From Bryoerythrophyllum caledonicum (lineage: Eukaryota > Streptophyta > Bryopsida > Pottiales > Pottiaceae), in the NCBI GenBank assembly GCA_963971425.1, contig OZ020519.1, positions 1,256,028-1,320,027 of the forward strand: DNA of 64,000 nt, in the 5' to 3' direction. Position numbers and translations under genes: made by a program. The notes under the pieces are model-generated. The model was not told the origin of the DNA. It made no database searches and was given only the letters and a program-made list of their open reading frames with translations. Shown one piece after another: positions 1 through 11,092 of this stretch (position 1 is its first letter; each line of letters opens with the position of its first letter).

Positions 1-132
1 GCGCCCGGTGCTGCGGTTCAGTGAGATGTTCTGGAACTTCCTCTCGTCCTTCACGATCACTCTCGAGCTTCTGGACACGGGCGGAGCTGGGGCCCGCGAA
101 ACAACCGCGGCTTTGCCCTTGGACTTCGTCAT
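1..132 (-). CDS. N-terminal fragment of an unidentified protein, cut by the window edge
   Basis: Reading the minus strand from an ATG at 132, 44 codons stay open to the window edge. The peptide begins MTKSKGKAAVVSRAPAPPVS and continues RSSRVIVKDERKFQNISLNR. The stretch is GC-rich compared with the AT-rich DNA next to it, as are other coding exons in the window. The first 20 residues are basic and Ala/Pro-rich, like a disordered N-terminus. I do not recognise the family, and no domain is visible in the portion present. The frame stays open for at least a dozen codons upstream of the ATG, so the start is not certain. The rest of the gene lies to the left of the window. Confidence 0.4.
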   Translation of the reverse strand, partial: MTKSKGKAAVVSRAPAPPVSRSSRVIVKDERKFQNISLNRSTGR

Positions 133-1368
133 GATTAGTCTTGAGCTGCATCCGACCCACAAAACAAGGTCAGAGCCAGAGGAGATTCAAACATCACGAC
201 GGCATGCAAACATCAAGTGAAGCTATTATCATCTACTGCATTGTTGAACATGCTACTTTGTGATATTGCCATTCGGAAAGGGATACCAACTCTCACACCA
301 ATCTTACACAGAGCTGAACAAGAACACACCCTGCTCATCTCAAGTGTAAAAAAGCAGAAACACGAAAACCTAACCGTACCAGTTCGATGTCATGCCGCCG
401 AACCCAAACACAAGGTCAGTCATACAATCATCTATACATGGAAACAATGCAGACTTCACGGTTGTTTTGTGATCACAACAACACCACTAGCACCTCGGTT
501 TCCGAAACTCTAGCCTCAATGCTTCGCAGATGACTCGACAGCTAGCGAAAGAAACAAAGAAACTTATCACCAGTAGACCTCAATTCAACCAACAATGAAC
601 CACCACAGAAACGCAAAGCGTATCAACAATTGAACCTGAAAGCACAATTCAGCCACCAATGAACGGACTCGCAATCACCTGCCACAACAGCGCTGTCCAC
701 AAACTCCGGTAGCACACAAACTCCGGTAGCACACGAACTTCTGACAGTCAATCTGCAATCTGCTCCTCAGCACCAATTCACCGGGAATCGATAACTAGTC
801 TACAATCATCGTCCAACTGAATCAATCGAACAGTTTTCTACCAAGGGAAAAGCTGGAAAAAGCAGAAGGACTACATTAACATCTTACTATGCACAAGGGT
901 TCATGTGCACAAACTTTCACAGCACCCACATGCCCACATCCCTTCTACAACAGCGAAGACAACAAACTCAAGGCTATTCAGACAAAAAGACTACAATAAA
1001 GCCTGGTCAGCTGCATGCTACAGTAACTCTAATACAGTGATTCCTTGCGCTAGCTAGAAGAAAAGACGTAAATGAAGATGTGTCGCCAAGATTGCTTACC
1101 TCGCTGTTGTGATCACCCTCTCCGCAACGATCGCGCACCTCCTGCAAGCACCTCCTGCAAGTCTCCTCCGCAGGCTCTCTCCTGACGATCAAACGAGCGA
1201 GAGCAGAAGACAGGTGAGGCCTTGAGCGGATCGATGGGCTTTTTATTCAGTTGTGGTGTAGCTCTCTCCCTCTCTCCGAGACCTGCAGCAGCCGTCGAGA
1301 CCAGAATGGCACCGACTTCTTGGAAGCCTCCACTTTGTCATACCCGGCATACATCCGGTGTGCATGTT
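133..1368. other. Intergenic or 5' region without a recognised gene
   Basis: I see no coding exon here. It may hold the 5' UTR and promoter of the minus-strand gene at the left edge. A 15-bp unit (acaaactccggtagc) is repeated at about 699-732. The short ORFs on both strands have no recognisable product. Confidence 0.4.
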
Positions 1369-1548
1369 GGACGTGACTTTACCCGGTGTATATTTGGGAG
1401 CACCGTATACCCGGCGCTTATATTCGGGGAACATCTTGGACGTGGTCATGACCGGCATGGACGTGACTTTACCCGGTGTATATTTGGGAGCACCGTATAC
1501 CCGGCGCTTATATTTGGGGAACATCTTGGACGTGGTCATGACCGGCAT
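1369..1548. repeat. 90-bp tandem duplication
   Basis: Two head-to-tail 90-bp copies (1369-1458 and 1459-1548), each beginning ggacgtgactttacccggtg and ending in a catgaccggcat motif. I see a single base difference (attcgggg versus atttgggg). Degenerate pieces flank both sides (tacccggcatacatccggtg before, ggacgtgttcacacccggtt after), so the array was probably once longer. Because 90 is a multiple of 3, it creates artificial repetitive ORFs on both strands. Confidence 0.9.
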
Positions 1549-1861
1549 ATATTTTGGACGTGTTCACACCCGGTTTATTTCGTGGTTACTATTACGTAAA
1601 ATACCGACAAATCTTACAGAGTCTTGGTTATTTTTTAAATCGTCATCAATGATCGAGAAATTATTAGCTGGACGTTTCATTTATAGTGAGCTTTCTTATT
1701 TGTAGCTGACAACCAATGATACGAAGTCCTTTCCACTACAACATTTTACAAGCAGCTTCTTACATTCACACAGGACCTGAATAAAATAGTTTATCTTCTC
1801 CTAATAATCTTCAATACTGTAATCAAGAAATGATGTTCCTCTGAAGCCTCACCTTCAAGAT

Positions 1862-1925
1862 GGTTTAGGGTTTTGGGGTTTGGGTTTAGGTTATAGCGAC
1901 CTAAGTCCTAAACCCTAAACCTAGG
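1862..1925. repeat. Interstitial telomere-like repeats in inverted orientation
   Basis: Degenerate TTTAGGG units (ggtttagggttttggggttt and gggtttagg) are followed after about 10 bp by the complementary strand form (cctaaaccctaaacctagg). TTTAGGG is the usual plant telomere repeat. The head-to-head layout lies about 210 bp beyond the last exon of a truncated KAS II pseudogene, in the region where its missing 3' exons would be expected. Confidence 0.75.
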
Positions 1926-2135
1926 TCGAAATGAATAAAATTCAGAGTTACGTGAATAAACTCGTAAGCACAGTGTCCATACTCAAAGATGATCGAAATG
2001 AATTCTGAAAACATGACGAAAAATCCTTAGCATGTTACTCCTTCAGGCATCGTAGGGAACGAAAACGTTCTGAATTATAAGGCGCAAACTAGTTCACACT
2101 AAAAATATTAATCTTGAGCAGTCACGAATTCTTAC

Positions 2136-3585
2136 CAATCGGGATGACTGCAGCATCCGATCCTCCTGAAAGCATGATGTCCTGCACACAAAATGATACA
2201 TGACACTACGTAAAGGCTTGGTAGAAACATTACTTACTGCAACAACTGTAATGTCTACAGCAAAAGAAGTGAATTCACAATCCATCACAGAAGTGATTAC
2301 ACAGAAGTGATACTACGATATATTAAAATGATTGGTATTAATATAAAAATAATATGTTGTAATCAAATTGTTCTATATTCCATTATAGTAAGCAGAGTTT
2401 AGAATAGTAGTAGGTAGATAGAGAGTCGTTAAGAGGATCTTCACAAGTCTTTAATCTCATGGTATAAGACTTTGGTTAAAGATAACTCACTGCTTCACCC
2501 CTGATGATATGGTTGGCAGCAATTAATACACAGAAATTGCTTGCTGCACAAGCAGTAGAAATGGAATAATTGGGTCCCATCCAACCCTGCATTAGAAATG
2601 AACTTGCAGTGTCAATTGTATACAAAAAAAAATCTCAAAAGAGAAGTAATAGCCTGTAATACACTAGTAGCAATTTCAAGTTCCTAAGTTCGTGAATGCC
2701 ACTACAGAACAAATCTGTTTTAGTTTATAGAAGATTTCTATGAGTCTGAAATTATAGTATGCGAAAGGCTAACTCAGCCTTCAAAAGAAAACAGCAGTAT
2801 AAACAGTAAAGTTCATATTCTAACATCTGAAGATGCTATCTGTTTCAAACATCTAGACGAGAAACTCACATACTATGCAATATTGGTACTGGGACCCAGA
2901 AGTTCACTCACCAAGTCCAGAGCCAGCATGGCAGAGCCCATGTTTGTTGTTGCAAATGGTACACAGAACGGGTTCATCTTGCGATATGATACCCTTAAAG
3001 CCTCGATAGCGTCATTAAAAATCTGTTCCCACAGTTGCTGATGTTATGATCACAAAGAGCTCACAGGCTCAATGGAACTACCTGCCATATGATGCAACCC
3101 ATATGATGCCTGCAACTCTTTGAGCAGCAACATCCATGATAAACTGTTCGCTGATTCAAGGAAGAGCTTGTCGACCTTCAATCAAAGCTACAGCAGTCTA
3201 TTGCATGTATTACCACTTTGGAAACCAAAAGTAGCATAGCATCACGAGGAGTTGCATGCTGAGAAAAATAGCATATGTTGCACGCAAACATGCACCCAAT
3301 AACAATCTTACACTTCCATCCGATTGCAAGAGGCGTACAAAGAAAAGTTTCTTACAAGGATTGCATTGGTACCTGCATGCCTCCCAGAGCTGAGCCAAAA
3401 AGCACGCCGCACCTTGATTTTTTTTATCCCCCTCATTTCATCTTCGGTGAGAAGTCCAGCATCGGATACCGCTTTCTTCCCGTGAGCAGATAGAGCATAA
3501 ATTTATCCATCCGTCTCCCAAACTTTCCGGCAACCCCCAACCATCTGGTGAGAACGATTTCATTTCACCTGCTATTCTCTCAGCT
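2136..3585 (-). pseudogene. Truncated and frameshifted 3-oxoacyl-ACP synthase II (KAS II) fragment
   Basis: Four exons on the minus strand match plant plastid KAS II: 3585-3373, 3022-2912, 2586-2491 and 2181-2136. Exons 2-4 are intact with GT/AG borders and encode IFNDAIEALRVSYRKMNPFC and so on, then NMGSAMLALDL, the active-site block PNYSISTACAASNF (catalytic Cys), and MLSGGSDAAVIPIG. The first exon shows RIAGEMKSFSPDGW, RRMDKFMLYLLT, GKKAVSDAGLLTEDEMRG and KCGVLFGSALGGMQ, but these lie in different frames: extra bases in a G run near 3543, a small deletion after LLT, and one inserted G before CGV. The N-terminal exons and everything after VIPIG (including the His catalytic regions) are absent, with no trace between 1 and 2135. 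KAS II normally extends palmitoyl-ACP to stearoyl-ACP in plastids. This copy cannot make the enzyme, unless the frameshifts are assembly errors, and even then it lacks half the protein. Confidence 0.85.
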
Positions 3586-3834
3586 CTGCCACACAAAGGT
3601 AGGTCAAGAGATTATATAATGAATTGGACAGTATATTATATTTTGTTGGGTGGCTGAAACCAACAAATACCAACTAGAAGTAGAGAACATAAGAACTTGC
3701 CTAGCACATCGTACATGAGCTTTTCTGTCGCAAGATTTCTGCATGTGACTGAATCTGGAAATCATGGAATACCTTAGTCACAAACTGGAAAAAGAATTGG
3801 ATCTTCACATCAAAGGTCACCTAAGAGTCAACGA
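3586..3834. other. Spacer upstream of the KAS II fragment
   Basis: I see no intact exon. A short minus-strand stretch near 3740-3760 (SMISRF-like) weakly resembles the GIS-x-I-x-x-F segment that precedes RIAGEI in KAS II. It may be a further decayed exon, but it is too short to call. Confidence 0.3.
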
Positions 3835-4371
3835 TACTACACTGTTCACTGAATATAGTGTGGAGGTATAGGTAATGTGGATGAAAATTGAGGTGGACCA
3901 CATCAATTTTGGTTATTAATATAGTATTAATATGTTATTATTATATATAGTATTAATATTATAATCTATGTTATTATGTTATTATTATTATATTATTATA
4001 TTATTATGTTATATTCTTATGATAATATTATATTATGTTATATTATATTATAATATTATGTTAATATTCTTATGTTATAAAATAATATTATTATGTTATA
4101 TTATTTTATTATTTTATTATTTTATTTTATTATGTTATTATGTTATTATTATGTTATTTCATTATAATTTTGGTTTTGAGTACAACTTGTAAAAACTTAT
4201 CCACATCAATTCCCGTGTCTTTTATTTTGAAACAAGCCACACTATTTCTAATGGACATGATTTGATGTGGATGGAAAATTCAAGTGGACCACTTTAATTT
4301 GCGTTCAATGAAATTACTGTATGAAATTTCAAATAGTCTAGTCTACACTATATTCAGGGAACGGTGTAGTA
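3835..4371. mobile_element. Non-autonomous TIR element (MITE-like), 537 bp
   Basis: About 30-bp terminal inverted repeats: the left end begins tactacactgttcactgaat and continues to 3863. The right end (4342-4371), read on the other strand, is tactacaccgttccctgaat and so on. The interior has no ORF of note. It holds an AT-rich core (about 3910-4190) flanked by two diverged direct copies of a 38-bp segment containing gtggacca (about 3877-3914 and 4263-4300). I could not fix a target-site duplication, so the superfamily is unassigned. Confidence 0.7.
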
Positions 4372-6393
4372 CCTTTGGTACGACATTAAGCCATTTCCGC
4401 TCATTGTTAAATAATATATTACAGCGCGTAAGGCAGGCTTTTTAAACTCAAAAGACAAACTGAGATTCTGACATCCAATGTGAAGGACCGTAAACCTATC
4501 ATGAACATAGATGTCTTGAATAAACTTACGAGAAAACGTTTAAGAAACATTTAAGAAAACGAGCGCAAGCTCTCTTACGACCGAGCTTCAACGAACTCAC
4601 TTCAGATGACAGAGAACTCTACAACTGTAGTAGATACATCAGAACACCATCTACGTGCGAAGTACATTTCACTGGTCTGAGGTGGGCCTGAGTCCTCCTT
4701 ACACTTGGGCTTTCTAGGTTTGTTGAATCATTCACATTCAAAGACTTGAATTTCTTTGTCTTTTGTTCACTTTCTTTGTCCACCTGCGCATCTTTCCATG
4801 CTTTCTCCGTGTGAAATGTAAAAACTTCCTTATGATATTAACACATCTCATGCAATGTCATCTAACAAACATCGCACAATTATATGGCCAGCAAATATAA
4901 TGTCGAGATTGCAAATTTATTTTTTTGCAACGATAAGCTCACTCATATTTTTTCCCAATCTTCCATATGTTATGCTAGGCAAACACCATGAGAAAAGACG
5001 TTTTTCCTTATAAAGCATAAAGCCAAATATTTATATTTTATCCATTTTGTATAGTTTTTTTAATGTTTCTCCTACTATATTATGGAATAATCAATCACTA
5101 TTTGTATAGTTTTAATTACACACAACCATTTAAAACCAAAACGCTCCATCATATATCAAAACTTGAGCTAATTTTCTTTCAATTTTTTTTTGAAGTTACT
5201 CTCCGTGGTTAAACCAAATTGTCAATCCTATTTTTCCAATGCTTGGCAAACGTTCAAAATATGTTGACCGTCAGTAGGCTCCCATATAACCATGGTCGAA
5301 AACTACTCTTCTGAAATATTTTCATGTTATGTTATTCAAGCATTTTAGGAAATTGCTTTTTGTTATTTTAGTATTAGAGATATAATATTAGGCAATACTC
5401 AAAAAGACATACTCCATTGGCTGTAAAGTCATTATGTTCACCTAAAGATGATCATTATCCTTCAATTGCATATACACAACCTGCTCATTGGCAATATTCA
5501 AGACCCTTTGATTTATAAGTACGTTGCAAGTTGGAAGGGCTTCTGCAACATTGGCATTAAAATATTAATTCACTTTCAATATCATGAAATGAAGGTAAAA
5601 TTAAGTTTTCTTTTTGTCCTGACAATGGTGTAGCCAAAGTATCGGAATCCGATACATTAAGGCGCAAACTGCTAAAAATTTGTTCCCAAAATCAATTAAA
5701 AAACATGAAAATCAAATTTTGAGAAGCCTATGCTAGCAATAGATGATGTCTCACCACCTATTGATTGACATCTAAAAATCTTTGTTTTCTTAGGTATTGT
5801 GGCGGATAACAATACAATGGCATTGAATAAACTTAGTCTTTAAGCGAAAAGTAAAAGTCCCTTGTTCATCTTCATGCTTAGGTGAATAATTTTAGAGGCA
5901 TCTTAAAAAGAAAAAAAACTTTAATGATTGATTCATAATTCTTTCATAGACTTCCCATGTACTGTACATCTTAAGACAGTGTTTCTCAAAATTTGTCAGT
6001 CATGATTGCATACATCATATTTTTCTCATTTGTTCCTAAACTTTGTTAAGATTGTCTCACCACTTCCTATATTTTGGTAATTTACCATTTCCTACATTTT
6101 GTTGTTTTAAGTGAATGATGATGTTTTGCCAGTCTTTGCTCCATGCATAAAAACTTCACATAAGCCATCTCCACCATCCCCTCTGATATCAACAAGCTAT
6201 GAAATCAATCCTATTGTATGTACTAATCGACACCAAACACCGTTCACATTCCATGGGTAATCAAAGATAAATAACAAAGGGTGTTTAACATCTTTAACGT
6301 CCCCAACTATCTACCATCAATACTCTTAAAAGAGTCTAACAAGAATTGAACTCCGTATGATGTTCTTCTTTACCTACTGGCCATATAAATATG
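4372..6393. other. AT-rich intergenic DNA
   Basis: No gene, RNA or clear repeat is recognisable in these 2 kb. The ORFs are short and compositionally ordinary. Confidence 0.5.
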
Positions 6394-6405
6394 TACAACC
6401 TGGAA

Positions 6406-6759
6406 AAGGCACCATGACTTTGGTGTAGTGATTTGGATCATGGCACACTAGTGAGGTGGTTGTGAGTTCAAGTCCTATTGTCAGCTTGGTGCCTACCACC
6501 ATAGTTTACCCAATTATGGTGGGGGTCCCAAGGCCTCGTTGTATAGGGGCCCACAAAGCCCTTGGGGGAGATGACATGTTGGTTGTCTCAATGGCAATTA
6601 GTATAGGGAAGCACTTAGTATAGAAATGTGTTCACCTCGAGAGGGGGAGTAGTTCTATTACACTAGCCTATGTTCCGTGGCCATACTCTTTAGTGAAGAG
6701 AATGAACAAACACTATATTCACGCCAGTCTCCTTTGGAGACCGGAGTTATTCTTCTTTT
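6406..6759 (+). mobile_element. SINE: tRNA-like head, unrelated body, LINE-related 3' tail
   Basis: A 354-bp element between near-perfect 12-bp target-site duplications: tacaacctggaa at 6394-6405 and tacaacgtggaa at 6760-6771 (11 of 12). The head (6408-6493, 86 nt) looks like a class II tRNA. A 7-bp acceptor-type stem pairs ggcacca (6408-6414) with tggtgcc (6487-6493), with an A box near 6421 and a B box near 6466. The body has short G/C tracts (gggggtccc, ggggcccac). The tail (about 6629-6759) aligns with the last 130 bp of the LINE at 51691-51823: both contain cctcgagaggggg and a ccttt/tttgg hairpin followed by a T/C-rich end. Sharing a 3' tail with a LINE is the known signature of SINEs moved by a tail-specific reverse transcriptase. 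No poly(A) tail is present. Confidence 0.88.
6421..6475 (+). promoter_or_regulatory. Internal RNA polymerase III promoter (A and B boxes) of the SINE
   Basis: TGGTGTAGTGAT (6421-6432) fits the A-box pattern and GAGTTCAAGTCC (6464-6475) fits the B-box pattern GGTTCRANNCC, with normal tRNA spacing. They lie inside an 86-nt tRNA-like fold. Confidence 0.75.
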
Positions 6760-6859
6760 TACAACGTGGAACACAAAATGACAACTTCTTTTAAATAAAG
6801 TTCCAACACAGGGATATAAAGTAAATGGAATTACACACACTAATTTTATTTCCACACTT

Positions 6860-7215
6860 TGAAAGACTACATAATGGAGGTAGACAAGCGTTTAAAAAGA
6901 GAAATGAATAGGGAGTAGACAGGCACATACTTCATTCACAGAGAATTGAAGAAGGGGTAGGCATGCACCTGCCCCCCTCTCCTTTGCACACAAAATCAAA
7001 AAGAGAGAAATGAAGAGGAGGTAGGCGTTTGCCTACCCTCCTTTCCACACAAAAATTTTTAAAATTAAAATGAAGAGAGGCTAGGCAAGCACCTTACCCC
7101 CTTTGCACACAAAAAATCAAGAAAAGAAAATTGAAGAGAAGGTAGGCAAGCACCTACCCTCCATTGCACACACAAAATCAAGATAAGAGAAATGGAAAGG
7201 GGGTAGACAAGCGTC
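6860..7215. repeat. Degenerate tandem repeat, unit about 60 bp
   Basis: At least five to six diverged units, each with a purine run (gagaaatgaagaggaggtag), then a gcaagcacc-like stretch, then a pyrimidine run and gcacacaaaatcaa. Unit starts lie near 6898, 6939, 7003, 7060, 7125 and 7186. It lies just past the SINE and towards the 3' flank of the Alba gene. Confidence 0.7.
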
Positions 7216-7942
7216 TATTACAAAAAATTTAGCTCTTTATCTGAAATGGGCAATTTGAAAGTGATTTTGGTGTGAGGAACTTTGGGGGTGAAACGTGAGC
7301 ATAACTTGATTACCGTACCCTTGGAAATTTCAGGAGAACAAAAACTGGCACCAGAGTAATAAGAGAAAGAAAAACAAAAGGAATCAGTCAGGAATCTTGT
7401 CTCAAAGAGAGAAATAAATGAAACGGAGAGAAAAAGCGTGGAAAATCCCACGACAGTACTCGTACGTAGCAGCTTCAACGGACGGATACATACGATCTGT
7501 TACGAGCCTGGGAGGCAATTTGGCAAGAGGTGATTGGTTTCATGCTCGCAAGGGGACCAGTTTCTTGATGCGCTACTTGACAACTGTCAGGAAAATATCG
7601 TACATCAAAACAGGTGTTGGCAAACAATCTCATGAACCCAAGACCTGGAGAAAGCAGAGTGCGGTCGTCAACACTGGCCCGGTAACCAGTTCCTGGATCC
7701 CGAGGTAGTGCCCACACGATACCAGAGAATATTCAGAAGAAGGAAGCGGAATCCATACCAAGAAAAAGGTGCCGAAAACTTCATATTGTTTCATGACAAC
7801 ATACCCTGGCAAAATTGTCTGTTGTGCTCAAGGGTATCAAAGATTTCATTACACTTTCAAGCTGTCAAAATTGACATGTACAATAAACCGAGGAAGATGT
7901 GAGCCAGTGTCTACTCTAGACCTAACTAGTAGGAATGATTCG
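7216..7942. other. 3' flank of the Alba gene
   Basis: No separate coding feature is supported. The DNA nearest 7942 should be the 3' UTR of the minus-strand Alba gene. Overlapping ORFs on both strands (about 60-96 codons) look like chance. Confidence 0.4.
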
Positions 7943-9622
7943 TCATGGTCCAACCTGATCATCCTCCGGAGCTATCTCACGCTCCTCTGCTGCAGCTGCC
8001 ATCAACTCATCAAAGTGTTCCGACTTTCCCAGAATAATCTCGACCTGCGCAGATGCCAGTTGTATTAAATTCACCAAGTATCCGAAATCACACGCAGGCA
8101 TATAGCTTCACTGAAAGGAGTCACTTCAATTTCTTGTTTCGAATTGACAAATCAAGTACGTGAATGCATTTCAGATAAAACAGCAGACCTTCGCTTTTTG
8201 AATCGGTCGACCTCTGGTCTCATCTTTCATGTCCACCGTTGACGTTAGGATTCCTACATGTGAGTCAAATATGAGCCCATGTCAAAAATACGTCACAGTT
8301 TTAACCACGAACAGGCGGAGTACACCACCCACAACTACCACATACTGACAAAAACTAATAACATTAACAAACAGCACATCAAAGCATAATCTCTGCAACC
8401 AATTATAAGTTCAAGCCAAACCATGGTCCAGCAACAGAATGACAAGTAGGGTTCAAGAGTTGACACATGAAATGTGTAGAGAACTTACTCTTCTCGATGG
8501 CCAGACCATTGTTCTTCAATATCTCAGCCACCGTGACCACTGTGGCGATTGCTGTTGCAAAACAGTGAACGATACATCAGTGAAAATCCTATCAGAACCT
8601 TGCAAATATTTGCATATTGATCCTCGGTAACAAGCTGTACGACGGATAAACTCATGACTAACCTTCAGATGTACGTAATCGAAACACAAAAGCAACTTAC
8701 CAACAACCCTAAACTCATCAGAGATTTCAACATTGGAACAACATGATAACATTCAATGGCCCATTCAAGATTGTGATGGAGAAACATCATGCATCCGATT
8801 CATGTGAACATACCCATTCCCAGAGCTGACAGCTCGACTTCTTCATGCTGCTGCATATATCTCTGCAGGACAACAGAATGAACTGCTGTTAAAACCAGCA
8901 AAAAGTTTGAAACTTACAAAAATTCCCAATCAACCAAGAGAATCCCATTCTAAATACTCTAGCACCAAACCCTTGACAAATGTAGTCCAGATACTAGTCC
9001 GAAGAACCTAGATTCCTCATAACCCTCACATAATATAAAAGTAGCCACACATCATCGGATGTAAAGTGCATCTGCAAGATCGTTCGACAATAAATTCTAC
9101 TCTAGAGGATGTGACCCGTCCGCCTATCCGCTTCGCATAGAATGCTCTTGAAGTGTATAGAGTACAAGCATATCCTTCAAAAGACTGGAAAGAAGCATTG
9201 GAGTCTATCACACGTTTCATAATCCATTTAAAAAGGTGTATTCCGAAGCAAAAATTCCAGGTTACAAGGAGAGACAAACAAGTGGTCACATAGATTTCAA
9301 AGCTTGACAACTATCAACATACACACATTCACAGAAGCCGACAGGAAGATCGTAATGTAGGCTGATGTTGCACCCCTTGAAAGGAAAAGCTAGAACTAGT
9401 ACTAAAGCAACAACAGGTACAACAGCGCAAGAAAAGCACAAGCGATCAATGTCGATTCGAACTTATGACGTGCCAGGTGGTAGAAGAGGAGATAAAGAAA
9501 TTTACCTTAGCAAGGTTGACGTAAAAGAATAACGGTTTCTTGGTATTGGAAACTTGAATCCGGTTCTTCTTGTGAGTATCATACACGCCCATGTTGGCCA
9601 CTCCTTCAGTAATTTCTTCCAT
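7943..9622 (-). CDS. Alba-family DNA/RNA-binding protein
   Basis: Five coding exons on the minus strand: 9622-9506, 8862-8814, 8551-8489, 8253-8189 and 8044-7943. All introns have GT/AG borders and phases that join cleanly into a 131-residue protein. It begins MEEITEGVANMGVYDTHKKN, then RIQVSNTKKPLFFYVNLAK and RYMQQHEEVELSALGM, followed by IATVVTVAEILKNNGLAIEK, STVDMKDETRGRPIQKAK and VEIILGKSEHFDELMAAAAE. This matches plant Alba proteins of the At2g34160/At1g29250 type over their whole length (about 130 residues). These are small dimeric nucleic-acid-binding proteins implicated in RNA metabolism and chromatin. The ATG at 9622 is chosen because MEEITEGV matches the family start; the in-frame codon farther upstream is TTG. 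A telobox-like aaaccctaa lies upstream near 9741. The introns are 643, 262, 235 and 144 bp. Confidence 0.95.
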
Positions 9623-11022
9623 CTTCGAACGGCACAAGCGGCAAGTCGTTTAAAAGCAAACCAAACTGAACACGCCCGATAACGCAAGTTGGATGCTCCT
9701 GCACCATCAAAACATACATGAGATAATAACATCAAAGAAACCCTAAGAGGATCCAACATACTAAACTACGGAGAAGCGCAAATACTTAGCAACCAGCAGT
9801 TGGTAACGAAGAGCAAGGCCATGCAGACAATAGTACATGGGATGGAAAATTCAAGGACAGCTAAAGCTTCGTATCAATGTAAGATAGCATAAAGGACGGC
9901 GAAAGCTTTATAACATATCCTAAACAAGTAAGCTCTGCTTAAACATTCATTTTAATCGGTTCAATTTTCCGATCAATGTAACAGCAAAATGTCCTGCCTA
10001 CAAAGCTTCATTTTACTTCTTGGTAACACGCTTCTCCAAGTTGGCACATAATTTACGAATAGGTCGCATGCTGAACTCGCATGATAACAGATTCCGTCTC
10101 GAGAACAAGGACATCGAACCAGAAGCGAGCTGCCGTCGGTGCTGTACGAAACATCCAACTTCAAGCAACTATCACCGCGTGACCCCGCCAAAATTGGACA
10201 GCGCGTGCATCACAAGAAAGACAGCGAATAGCTACATACTCGTATTTCAGAATTCCAAACTCTCAGTGCAAGAAACTCTTTCGCTCAAAGGCAGTTACGC
10301 ATGTTCCCTATCTCAAACTCTGCCAGCGACGCCCTTCACAACTCAAACTCACATCGCGTGAAGCAAAAAACAACGGTCGAAACGAGTCCACCTGTGAACA
10401 CAAAAAAACGAAAAGCCTCTCCACGCTCCCGCAAAAATCGCTTTCCATACAACATGCATCTCAAAATCACCCTCTCCTCAACCGCCAATCGCACCTACAC
10501 CAACGCACCGCACAACCAACGCCCTCCCCTATCGTATCGCCCGGACATTGCATACACAATCCCGCCCGGACATTGCAGGAACAAACCAGCCTCATCCCCG
10601 CACACCTCAACACCAAACCTATCCGTCACCAAATACCGCCTCTCACAAACCAGCACTATCCAAGAAACATCCTCCACCACGACCGCAAACCTCACAAAAA
10701 CCTACCGTCCAAACCTAGACCAAAAAAAACAAAAAAAACCGCAACCTCAATCCCGTCGCCGCGCAAACAAACAAACACACACACACACACCAGCACGCGC
10801 GAGCAGGCACCGTCCGCGACGGGATCCAGATCAAGAAAAGCGCCACAAGCGGCACCGACGGCGCGGGATCATACCTGGCGAGGCGCGGCTGCTGCGACGA
10901 GCTTAGGGTACGCAAAGACAATGCGACGCGGGAGAGCGAGAGACAGAGCGTACAAAGTGCGAGAGAATTGGAGCTCGAGAAAAGAGATGGAAGGAAGTAG
11001 AAGCTTCAATGGGCGCAGATAA
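9623..11022. other. Upstream region of the Alba gene
   Basis: It probably holds the promoter and 5' UTR (possibly with a UTR intron) of Alba on the minus strand. From about 10300 to 10830 the plus strand is strikingly A/C-rich, which opens long ORFs of low complexity that I do not regard as genes. A 15-bp unit, cgcccggacattgca, occurs twice at about 10537 and 10563. Confidence 0.4.
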
Positions 11023-11092
11023 GGAGGGAGAGAGAGAGATAGGGAGAGAGAGGGAGAGAGAGAGAGCGAGAGAGAGAGAGGGAGAGAGGCAG
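11023..11092. repeat. (GA)n microsatellite
   Basis: About 70 bp of nearly pure GA/GGA dinucleotide repeat. On the minus strand it is a CT repeat, common in plant 5' UTRs and core promoters, which fits an upstream position for the Alba transcript. Confidence 0.85.

Noticed and set aside
3080-3200. Possible second KAS II exon (ISEQFIMDVAAQ-like) between exons 1 and 2
   Set aside because: The resemblance is weak and includes a stop; the strong match at 3373-3500 already covers that part of the protein, so this is treated as intron.
10301-11022. Plus-strand ORFs of 201 and 149 codons
   Set aside because: Low-complexity A/C-rich DNA upstream of Alba; two overlapping frames are open and neither looks like a protein family.
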